27,888 bases of DNA, taken from the NCBI GenBank assembly GCA_042408595.1, contig JBHOQX010000001.1:1-27888 (forward strand), read 5' to 3'. The translations under genes were made by a program, and so were the position numbers. This document shows positions 22,332 through 27,888 of this stretch, one piece after another. Position 1 is the stretch's first letter, and every line of letters begins with the position of its first letter. Source of the DNA: JBHOQX01 sp042408595. GTDB lineage: Bacteria; Chloroflexota; Chloroflexia; Chloroflexales; Roseiflexaceae. Below the pieces are notes generated by a model. It had not been told where the DNA came from. It was given only the letters and a program-made list of their open reading frames with translations, and did no database searches.

Positions 22332-23294
22332 CTATCCGCGCTCGCCGTCCAGCCAGGCCAGCTCCTCCGGCGTGAGGCGGATATCGAGCGCCGCGGCGTT
22401 GGCGGCGAACTCCGCGCCGTTCTGGCAGCCGACCAGCGCGTAGATGTCGAGCGGCTGGCTCATCACATACGCCAGCGCGATCTGCGGCAGCGTCACCCCG
22501 TGCTCCGCCGCCAGCCGCTCCGCCCGGTCGAGCCGCTGGAAATTCTCCTCGACGCAGTAGGTCTCGATGCACAGCCGGTCGCCGGGGCCGTCGAGCGTGG
22601 CCAGGTTGTCGCGCCGGTAGCGGCCGGAGAAGAAGCCGCCGGCCAGGCTCGACCAGGTGAACAGCGGCATGTGCTGGGCACGGTACCAGGCCCGGTCAGC
22701 GGCGCCGGCCGGCCCGCTGATGCTTAGGCACCCCTCCCACGGCGGCTTGACCTGCACCGCCAGGCTGAAGTTCGGACTGCTGGCGGCGAAGGGGACCAGG
22801 CCGTGGGCCGCGGCGTACTCGTTCGCCTCGCGCACCCGCGTTGCCGACCAGTTCGAGCCGCCGAAGACGCCGATCAGCCCGGCGCGATGGTGCTCGTTCA
22901 GCGCTTCCACGATCGGCCCGACCGGCACGGACGGATCGTCGCGGTGCAGCAGGTAGAGGTCGATGTGATCGAAGCCGAAGCGTTCAAGCGACTCGTGTAG
23001 GTCAGACGCGATATCCTCGGGTGTCACCCGATTGCGCCCCCCGTAGGGATGGGCGCCTTTCCCGATGATGACCAGCTCATCGCGGACGCCGCGCTCGCGC
23101 ACCCAGCGGCCCACGACGCGCTCGCATTCGCCGCCGCCGTAGCCGTGGGCGGTGTCCACCGCGCGGCAGCCCTGCTCGAAGACGGCGTCCAGCAGCGCGA
23201 AGCTGCTCTCGGCATTGTGTGTGTTGAACCACGGTGTGCCCTGGACCAGGCGGGAGATCGGTTTGTCGATGCCGGGGATGTGGCCGTACTGCAT
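22332..23294 (-). CDS. Aldo/keto reductase
   Basis: 320 aa, a single TIM-barrel NADPH-dependent oxidoreductase of the AKR superfamily. The catalytic tetrad is visible: Asp and Tyr in VDTAHGYGGGE (about 47-57), Lys in VIIGKGAHP (about 79), and His in DLYLLHRDDPS (about 116). IGVFGGSNWSATRVREA and the cofactor-binding ALAYVMSQPLDIYALVGCQN in the C-terminal third support the family. It reduces an aldehyde or ketone, perhaps a sugar or xenobiotic carbonyl; the substrate is not readable. A GGAG lies about 8 bases before the ATG. It is convergent with hldE and probably monocistronic. Confidence 0.93.
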   Translation of the reverse strand: MQYGHIPGIDKPISRLVQGTPWFNTHNAESSFALLDAVFEQGCRAVDTAHGYGGGECERVVGRWVRERGVRDELVIIGKGAHPYGGRNRVTPEDIASDLHESLERFGFDHIDLYLLHRDDPSVPVGPIVEALNEHHRAGLIGVFGGSNWSATRVREANEYAAAHGLVPFAASSPNFSLAVQVKPPWEGCLSISGPAGAADRAWYRAQHMPLFTWSSLAGGFFSGRYRRDNLATLDGPGDRLCIETYCVEENFQRLDRAERLAAEHGVTLPQIALAYVMSQPLDIYALVGCQNGAEFAANAAALDIRLTPEELAWLDGERG

Positions 23295-23420
23295 GGGTGG
23301 CTCCAGATGCTAGAGGCGGCTGAGAGGTTGTCGCCGGGGCAGCCGCGGCCGCCGGTGCGGAGAAGGGCTTGCGCAGGCCCGGCGGATGCTCCCGCTCCTG
23401 CCGGGCCTGCGCATGCCCTC

Positions 23421-23494
23421 TGGTACGGGAGGGGGGAATCGAACCCCCGACTGGAGCTTGGAAGGCTCTCGCGTTACCACTACGCCACTCCCGC
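23421..23494 (-). tRNA. tRNA-Gly (anticodon TCC)
   Basis: The minus strand gives GCGGGAG/CTCCCGT as acceptor (first pair G-T), discriminator A and an encoded CCA. The D-arm is GCGTAGTGGTAACGC, the anticodon loop CTTCCAA has TCC (reading GGA), and the T-arm is GGGGGTTCGATTCCCCC. Length is 74 bases. Confidence 0.95.
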
Positions 23495-23504
23495 AAGCGC
23501 CCCG

Positions 23505-23532
23505 ATTCTACCACGCCGCGCGATTTCGTCAA
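23505..23532 (-). promoter_or_regulatory. Promoter of tRNA-Gly
   Basis: On the minus strand TTGACG (23527-23532) and TAGAAT (23505-23510) are spaced by 16 bases. The -10 lies 10 bases before the mature tRNA 5' end. Confidence 0.75.
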
Positions 23533-23678
23533 GGTGCGGCGCCTGGGCTGGGTAGGGCGTCCGCGTTCCGGGGATGGCCCGCGCGCCCGGACCGCTCGGG
23601 CAGGCGAAGTGCCGCGAGCCGGGGCTGTTCGCCGGCGGAGGAGCGCGCAGAAGCCCGCTGAGATGGAGGGCGAACGCG

Positions 23679-23717
23679 CGCTCGCCCCGGATCCGCAGCT
23701 TGGATCCGGGGCGAGCG
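23679..23717. terminator. 16-bp perfect hairpin
   Basis: CGCTCGCCCCGGATCC (23679-23694) pairs without mismatch with GGATCCGGGGCGAGCG (23702-23717) around a 7-base loop. No T tract follows. It lies downstream of the minus-strand secreted-protein gene and behind a second hairpin. It probably blocks read-through toward the tRNA-Gly unit. The rest of 23495-23800 has no gene. Confidence 0.6.
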
Positions 23718-23756
23718 GGTAGGAAGGTGCTTGTGCTGTGGCGCTTGGCCAGGTGG

Positions 23757-23792
23757 CAGGGGCCTGGGGCGAGCGACGTGCCCAGGCCCCTG
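23757..23792 (-). terminator. 12-bp hairpin downstream of the secreted Ig-like protein gene
   Basis: CAGGGGCCTGGG (23757-23768) pairs perfectly with CCCAGGCCCCTG (23781-23792) around a 12-base loop, beginning 8 bases beyond the stop codon of the minus-strand gene. It lacks a U run and forms a tandem pair with the 16-bp hairpin 40 bases further on. Confidence 0.62.
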
Positions 23793-23800
23793 TGTGGGCG

Positions 23801-25291
23801 CTAGTTCGGCACCTCCACGCCGTTCCCGTCGAAGCCCTTCTGGGCCGCGTTGCCGGGGAACTTCACATCGACCATCGTCGGCGCGATGTACTGCTCAAGG
23901 CAGATGTTCTGGTACGTCGTGCCGAACTTGTTCGTTGTGGCCGAGCACTTGGGATCGTTCGGGCCGGAGACGATCTCGCCGAACTGCGTCGACCAGAACT
24001 TGCCGGTCGGGTGCTGGCGGCTGGCGTACCAGGCGGCCTCCAGGCGGCGGGTCAGCCCCAGGTCGCCGGTGAGCTTCCAGGTGCTCGGGTCCTCCGCCGT
24101 GGCGTTCTCGTTCTCCTGGTAAAGGGTCGTGGTGTTGCAGATCGTCCAGCCGAAATCCCAGCCCCACGCTGGCTCGCCCGGCGCGGAGTACCACTGCTCA
24201 CAGCGGATGCCCGCATCCCAGGCCGCCTGGTCGACCACCAGCATGATCGGGCGCTGGCCTTCCTCCGGCAGCGGCGGGTTGCGCCGCACCACACGCGCGC
24301 CGCCCTGGTTCCACGGCCGCGGGTCGCCGGTGTTGTACCACAGCTGCCAGTGGCTCACGTTGCCGCTCGGGTCGCGCGCGAAGACCTCGTACGAGTGGTA
24401 GCGCGCCATACGATCCAGCGGGTTCGAGGCCGCGTGGACGCGGAAGTACACATCCGTCCCGTTGAACTTGGCGCTGAAGCCCTTCATCGCCTGGTGCTTG
24501 GCGGTGTTCTCCTTCGGCGAGGTGTTGAACGGGCCATGGAACGACAGATTGTAGCCGGCCTTGGCGATCCAGTCGGGCGGCGGGTCGCCATGCTCATGCC
24601 CGGTCGCGCAGCCGTTCACCACCGGCGGGTGCCATGCGTCCAGCGACTCGCCACACACGCCGACGTTGCTGGAAGGCGGGGGCGGCGGCGCGGGTGTCGC
24701 CGTCGGCTGGGGTGCGGGCGTGGCCGTCGGCGGCGGGGGCGGCGCGTTGTTCGCGACGGTGAAATGCACTTCCACCGTGCCGGTCTGGCCGGCGCCATCC
24801 ACCGCGGCGACGTTCAGGGTATACTCGCCGTTCGGGTACTGCGTCGTGTCCCAGCCCTTCGGCGTGCCGTTTGTGTCGCCCAAGAAGAAATAGGGCGGGA
24901 TCTTCTCGGTGTGGATCGTCGGCTTCGGGCCGTTGAGCGTGAAGACCACGCGCTTGATGTCCTGCCCCTGGACGACCGCCTCGATGTTGACTGTGCCACT
25001 CAGGGCAGCGCCCTCGCTCACGCCCCGCAGCTCGGTGATCTGCGGGCCGCTCGGAGCGGGCGGCGCGGTCGGCTCTGGCAGCGGCGCGCAGTTGAGCGTC
25101 GCCTGGTTGCCCTGGATGTCGCCACTCAGCCCGGTCTCGCAGGTGACGACGAGCTGCTTGCCCGGTGGCAGCGCGATCGTCTGCTGATCGGCGCGGGTCG
25201 CCCGGGTAGCAAACGGAATGATCAGCGCCGCCATCAGTCCGAGCGTGAAGATGACGAGAAGGGGACGAATGAAGCGGTTGCGGGTTGTCAC
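23801..25291 (-). CDS. Secreted protein: Ig-like domain, Pro/Thr linker, unknown C-terminal domain
   Basis: 496 aa. A basic start plus hydrophobic stretch (PLLVIFTLGLMAALIIPFA, about 10-28) is a signal peptide or anchor. Residues about 84-180 form a bacterial Ig-like domain (LSGTVNIEAVVQGQDIKRVV...YPNGEYTLNVAAVDGAGQTG). A Pro/Thr/Ala linker follows (about 184-210). The C-terminal 285 residues begin CGESLDAWHPPVVNGCATGH and contain HEHGDPPPDW, MARYHSYEVFARDPSGNVSH, and several Trp and Cys residues. I do not recognise this domain. Its Cys, His and Asp content would suit a metal-binding or disulphide-stabilised extracellular fold. The GTG start at 25291 is preferred because AAGGAGG lies 8 bases upstream. 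A nearer ATG is out of frame. Two hairpins follow the gene. Confidence 0.85.
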   Translation of the reverse strand: MTTRNRFIRPLLVIFTLGLMAALIIPFATRATRADQQTIALPPGKQLVVTCETGLSGDIQGNQATLNCAPLPEPTAPPAPSGPQITELRGVSEGAALSGTVNIEAVVQGQDIKRVVFTLNGPKPTIHTEKIPPYFFLGDTNGTPKGWDTTQYPNGEYTLNVAAVDGAGQTGTVEVHFTVANNAPPPPPTATPAPQPTATPAPPPPPSSNVGVCGESLDAWHPPVVNGCATGHEHGDPPPDWIAKAGYNLSFHGPFNTSPKENTAKHQAMKGFSAKFNGTDVYFRVHAASNPLDRMARYHSYEVFARDPSGNVSHWQLWYNTGDPRPWNQGGARVVRRNPPLPEEGQRPIMLVVDQAAWDAGIRCEQWYSAPGEPAWGWDFGWTICNTTTLYQENENATAEDPSTWKLTGDLGLTRRLEAAWYASRQHPTGKFWSTQFGEIVSGPNDPKCSATTNKFGTTYQNICLEQYIAPTMVDVKFPGNAAQKGFDGNGVEVPN

Positions 25292-25677
25292 GTACCATGC
25301 CTCCTTGTTTTTTACGGATTCTCAACGAATGCCGTCAGTGGCACGGTAGCACAGCCGGCGGCGCCGAGTCTACCCGCGCATGTTCAGCCCGTATTCAGGC
25401 TTTGGGCCGACCGATGGCGCGGCGGCGACAGGCGCAGAGTCCGCATCGCCGCGCGCAGCCGGTGGTTCTACGCGCGTCGGTCGTGGGTCCGGGTGCGTGC
25501 CATCACGTTTGCCGCTTCGTGCCACGCCGGGCGTGCCGCCCGCGCAGCGCGGGCCTGCGTCCCATGAACGGCGACTCACCCTCCATTTCGAAGCCGCCGT
25601 CCAGCGCTCAGCGCGGGGCGTGTCGCGTGGCGCAGGCCGGAGAGCGCGCCTGTACGCTCCGCGAGCGCCGAAAACGC
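25292..25677. other. Divergent intergenic region
   Basis: No gene recognised between the GTG of the minus-strand secreted protein and the zincin promoter. It contains a small perfect hairpin, GCCCGCG (25538-25544) and CGCGGGC (25548-25554). Promoter elements for the minus-strand gene are not clear. Confidence 0.4.
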
Positions 25678-25707
25678 TTGACACCGCCGGTTGACGCGGC
25701 ATATAAT
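25678..25707 (+). promoter_or_regulatory. Promoter of the zincin/GH18 pair
   Basis: A perfect TTGACA (25678-25683) and a perfect TATAAT (25702-25707) are spaced by 18 bases. Transcription would start near 25714, directly at the AGGAG ribosome site (25715-25719), so the leader is only about 14 bases. Confidence 0.82.
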
Positions 25708-25727
25708 GCGCCGTAGGAGAACACGGG

Positions 25728-26093
25728 ATGGACGAGCAGACATTCGAATCGATCGTCGCCGAAGCGCTCGACACCCTGCCGGCCGAGTTCGCGCGCTATC
25801 TGGACCATGTGGTAGTGCTCGTCGCGCCGCGGCCGACGCCCCAGCACCGCCGCGCGGCCGGCATTCGCCCTTGGCACACGCTCTACGGTCTGTACGAAGG
25901 CGTGCCGCTGACCGAGCGGTCCGGCGGCGAGCCGCTCATGCCCGCGACGATCACGATCTTTCGCCTTCCCCTCACGCGGGACTTCCCCAACCGGGCGACG
26001 TTGCGCGAGGAGATCCGCCGGACGGTGCTGCACGAACTGGCCCACCACTTCGGCATCAGCGATGATCGCCTGCGCGAGCTGGACGCCTACTGA
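25728..26093 (+). CDS. Zincin-like metallopeptidase family protein (PF06262 type)
   Basis: 121 aa. The small zincin domain shows FESIVAEALDTLPAEF at the N-terminus, LYGLYEGVPLTERSG in the middle and VLHELAHHFGISDDRLRELD at the end. HELAHH (102-107) is the HExxH zinc motif with Glu103 as general base, and the distal Asp/Glu residues of ISDDRLRELD are typical of this compact family, which lacks a signal peptide. Its substrates are unknown. The size matches the family. AGGAG lies 8 bases before the ATG. The GH18 gene starts 36 bases downstream, so the two may be cotranscribed. Confidence 0.9.
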   Translation: MDEQTFESIVAEALDTLPAEFARYLDHVVVLVAPRPTPQHRRAAGIRPWHTLYGLYEGVPLTERSGGEPLMPATITIFRLPLTRDFPNRATLREEIRRTVLHELAHHFGISDDRLRELDAY

Positions 26094-26129
26094 CGGCGGC
26101 GTCGCCCGCTGCCGCCGCACGAGACGCGC

Positions 26130-27401
26130 ATGATTCGACTCAGCCCAGCCATCCGGCGCGCACTGCTTATGGTGCTCTACGCCACGGCCCTGCTCGTCTG
26201 GGTGGGCCTTGTGGCCGACACGGTCGGACTGGCGCGGCAGGCGGTTGCGCCCGCGCCCCCGCCCACCGCCACACCGCCGCCGCCGACCGCCGCGCCGAGC
26301 GCGACCCTCGCCCCGACCGCCGCACCCACACCGCTGCCGACGCTGGTGCCGGCCGCCACGCATACCCAGGCCGCCGGGGCGAGCCTGCATCCCAAGACCG
26401 GGCGCTACATCGCCGCCTGGCTGCCGAACTCCTTCAACACCGAGAACCGCCGCTCCTTCGAGGAAAATGCCGATATTCTCGACGAAGTCAGCCCGTTCTG
26501 GTATACCACCGATTCGAACGGCAACCTCTACCACGGGCGCGAGGCGCGCGACAAGGCGCTGCTCGATCTGGCGCGCAGCAAGAACGTCCTGGTCATCCCG
26601 ACTATCCACAATGTGCTGACGACCGATCCGGTGCCGGCGCTGCTCGCCAGCCCGGAGCGCCGCCGCCGACATATCGCCAACATTGTGCGCGAGGTCGAAC
26701 AGCAGGGCTATGACGGGATCGATATCGACTACGAATTCCTCAGCCCGAGCCTGCGCGACGAGTATAGCGCCTTTATCACCGATCTGGGCAAGGCGCTGCA
26801 TGAAAAGAACAAGCTCCTGACCGTCGCCGTGCATGCCAAGACCTCCGATTACGGCGGCGGGGGCGGCTTCCAGGATTGGGCGGTGATCGGCAAGGCGGTC
26901 GACCGGATGCGGATCATGACGTATGACTACCACTGGCGCGGCGGCGGCCCCGGCCCGGTCGCGCCGGTCTATTGGGTGCAGGCCGTCGCGGAATATGCCA
27001 AGACGGTAGTCGATCCGGCCAAGGTGGTGATCGGCGTGCCGTTCTACGGCTACAACTGGCCGCCGAATGGCGATGCGGTCGCACAGCTCTGGACGCATAT
27101 CAACGACCAGATCCAGTCGCGCAAGCTGGAAGTGAATTTCAAGGAGAGCGACGCGCGCGGGCCGGTGCAGGAGAACTGGATCACCTACAACTCGCCGCAG
27201 GGGCGGCGCACCGTCTGGTTTGCGACGAAGCGCGGACTGGAAGCGAAGCTGAGCCTGGTGCAGACCTACGACCTGGCCGGAATCGCCATCTGGCGCCTTG
27301 GCGGCGAAGACCCGGAGAGTTGGGAGGCCATTCGGCGCAAGCTTGTCGAAGATCCGTTCGAGTCGCAACGGATGCTGAATCGCTTTTTACCGGAGTACTG
27401 A
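26130..27401 (+). CDS. Membrane-anchored glycoside hydrolase family 18 protein
   Basis: 423 aa. An uncleaved N-terminal anchor (about 11-33, ALLMVLYATALLVWVGLVAD) is followed by a Pro/Thr/Ala linker (about 41-80) and a GH18 TIM barrel. YDGIDIDYEFLSP carries the catalytic DxxDxDxE (195-202; Glu202 is the acid). MRIMTYDYHWRGGGPGPVAP and VVIGVPFYGYNW match the later strands, and LSLVQTYDLAGIAIWRLGGED is the final one. The pattern is closest to the YaaH/spore-germination-type GH18 enzymes that cleave N-acetylglucosamine-containing glycans, probably peptidoglycan on the outer face. No LysM or SLH repeats are present. The ribosome site is weak. It probably shares the upstream zincin promoter. Confidence 0.91.
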   Translation: MIRLSPAIRRALLMVLYATALLVWVGLVADTVGLARQAVAPAPPPTATPPPPTAAPSATLAPTAAPTPLPTLVPAATHTQAAGASLHPKTGRYIAAWLPNSFNTENRRSFEENADILDEVSPFWYTTDSNGNLYHGREARDKALLDLARSKNVLVIPTIHNVLTTDPVPALLASPERRRRHIANIVREVEQQGYDGIDIDYEFLSPSLRDEYSAFITDLGKALHEKNKLLTVAVHAKTSDYGGGGGFQDWAVIGKAVDRMRIMTYDYHWRGGGPGPVAPVYWVQAVAEYAKTVVDPAKVVIGVPFYGYNWPPNGDAVAQLWTHINDQIQSRKLEVNFKESDARGPVQENWITYNSPQGRRTVWFATKRGLEAKLSLVQTYDLAGIAIWRLGGEDPESWEAIRRKLVEDPFESQRMLNRFLPEY

Positions 27402-27446
27402 TCGGCATGATAGATGTGGCACGCTGATCAGCGCCAGATCTGACAC

Positions 27447-27484
27447 ATTCATCACTCATCATTCATCACTCATCATTCATCACC
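27447..27484 (+). repeat. 14-bp tandem repeat running into a start codon
   Basis: ATTCATCACTCATC occurs twice in full (27447-27460, 27461-27474) and once in part (27475-27484). It ends exactly at the ATG of the next gene. It replaces any Shine-Dalgarno. The core ATTCATCAC also occurs at 6299-6307 before the GT4 gene. Confidence 0.8.
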
Positions 27485-27888
27485 ATGACCGAGGCGGCCG
27501 TCAAATCGAACCAGGCGCTCGCGGCGCAGCTCTACGAGCGGGGCGTGGGCGCGGCGCGCGGGGGGCAGCGGCGGATGGCCGCGGTCCTGCTCGCCCGCGC
27601 CGTGCAGTACGATCCGCAGCACGAGCAGGCCTGGCTCTGGCTCTCCGGCGTGATCGACGACCCGGCGCAGGTCGCCTTCTGCCTGCGCTCGGTGCTGGAG
27701 CTCAACCCGGCCAACCAGCGCGCGCGGCGCGGCCTGGAGTGGCTCGAGCGGCGCGCGCCGGAAGCCGTCGCCGCGCCGGTCGCCCCGGCACCGAGCGCAT
27801 CGCGGATGGCGATATTCAGGCCGAGGGTGAGCAGGAGCAGCAGGACTGGCATAAGCCAGAGGAGCGTGCGCGCCCGGCTCAGCTCGCG
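27485..27888 (+). CDS. TPR-like protein, N-terminal part (continues past the right edge or is broken)
   Basis: The first about 95 residues show AQLYERGVGAARGGQRRMAA, VLLARAVQYDPQHEQAWLWL and SGVIDDPAQVAFCLRSVLEL NPANQRARRG in succession. This is the two-helix TPR arrangement with the WLWLSGV motif frequent in Chloroflexota scaffold proteins. After about 27780 the frame stays open but becomes rich in rare AGG codons (IFRPRVSRSSRTG). The minus strand there encodes a fine hydrophobic segment. The gene may therefore end or be rearranged near 27780. No ribosome site precedes the ATG, only the 14-bp repeat. Confidence 0.65.
   Translation, partial: MTEAAVKSNQALAAQLYERGVGAARGGQRRMAAVLLARAVQYDPQHEQAWLWLSGVIDDPAQVAFCLRSVLELNPANQRARRGLEWLERRAPEAVAAPVAPAPSASRMAIFRPRVSRSSRTGISQRSVRARLSS

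Noticed and set aside
23738..25567. 609-residue plus-strand frame opposite the secreted protein
   Set aside because: Arg/Val/Gly-rich mirror of the minus-strand gene with no domain. The minus frame has a signal peptide, an Ig-like domain and a ribosome site.
27447..27484. Direct repeats as a CRISPR array
   Set aside because: The 14-base units are contiguous, with no spacers and no cas genes. It is a simple tandem repeat.

Overview
The window looks like a chromosomal segment of a high-GC filamentous member of the Chloroflexota (Roseiflexus/Kouleothrix-like). This is an inference from gene content, codon use and intergenic style, because no phylogenetic marker gene is present. Pointers are plant-type leucine-rich repeats in a lipoprotein, a Roadblock/LC7 protein, a WLWLSG-type TPR protein, Pro/Thr-linked secreted proteins, several starts without a Shine-Dalgarno, and intergenic stretches built from short reshuffled words.

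Layout. Positions 1-556: the start of an IS630-type transposase runs off the left edge and abuts the C-terminal half of a DeoR-type sugar regulator, which it appears to have truncated. Positions 1023-1709: an LRR lipoprotein gene interrupted by an in-frame TGA. Positions 1776-6152 are housekeeping: an AmrS-like protein without the radical-SAM cysteines, signal peptidase I (divergent from it), a Roadblock protein, a CorA-like transporter, adenine phosphoribosyltransferase and tRNA-Arg(TCT). Positions 6376-9069: a GT4 glycosyltransferase, a DAO-type FAD oxidoreductase, and tRNA-Asn(GTT) with a consensus promoter and a terminator.

Positions 9528-14694 hold a complete ribose/monosaccharide-type ABC transporter (binding lipoprotein, permease, double ATPase, second permease). 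It has a promoter candidate, an upstream palindrome and an intercistronic hairpin. Directly downstream lies the frameshifted C-terminus of an L-fucose/L-arabinose isomerase-like enzyme. A sugar catabolic locus may therefore have lost its enzymes and kept its transporter.

Positions 14.7-20.6 kb are mostly decaying sequence: an isomerase remnant, two PAS-domain fragments, and a GT9 remnant joined to the tail of a GT4 gene. Within it sit apparently intact minus-strand genes for a DUF2231-Rieske membrane protein and a YciF/DUF892 ferritin-like stress protein, the latter continuous in frame with an upstream YqjD-like membrane segment. Positions 20647-22125 encode the bifunctional ADP-heptose enzyme HldE. 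The GT9/GT4 ruins beside it suggest a shrunken heptose-glycan locus.

Positions 22.3-27.9 kb: aldo/keto reductase, tRNA-Gly(TCC), two strong hairpins, a large secreted Ig-like protein with an unrecognised C-terminal domain, a zincin-type metalloprotease, a membrane-anchored GH18 hydrolase, and the start of a TPR protein that runs into the right edge. There the coding signal seems to switch strand.

No CRISPR array, prophage, toxin-antitoxin pair or recognisable defence system is visible. The most interesting items are the cysteine-less AmrS-like protein, the LRR gene with an internal stop, the decayed heptose and sugar loci, the novel secreted domain, and the word-repeat intergenic regions that abut start codons lacking a Shine-Dalgarno.
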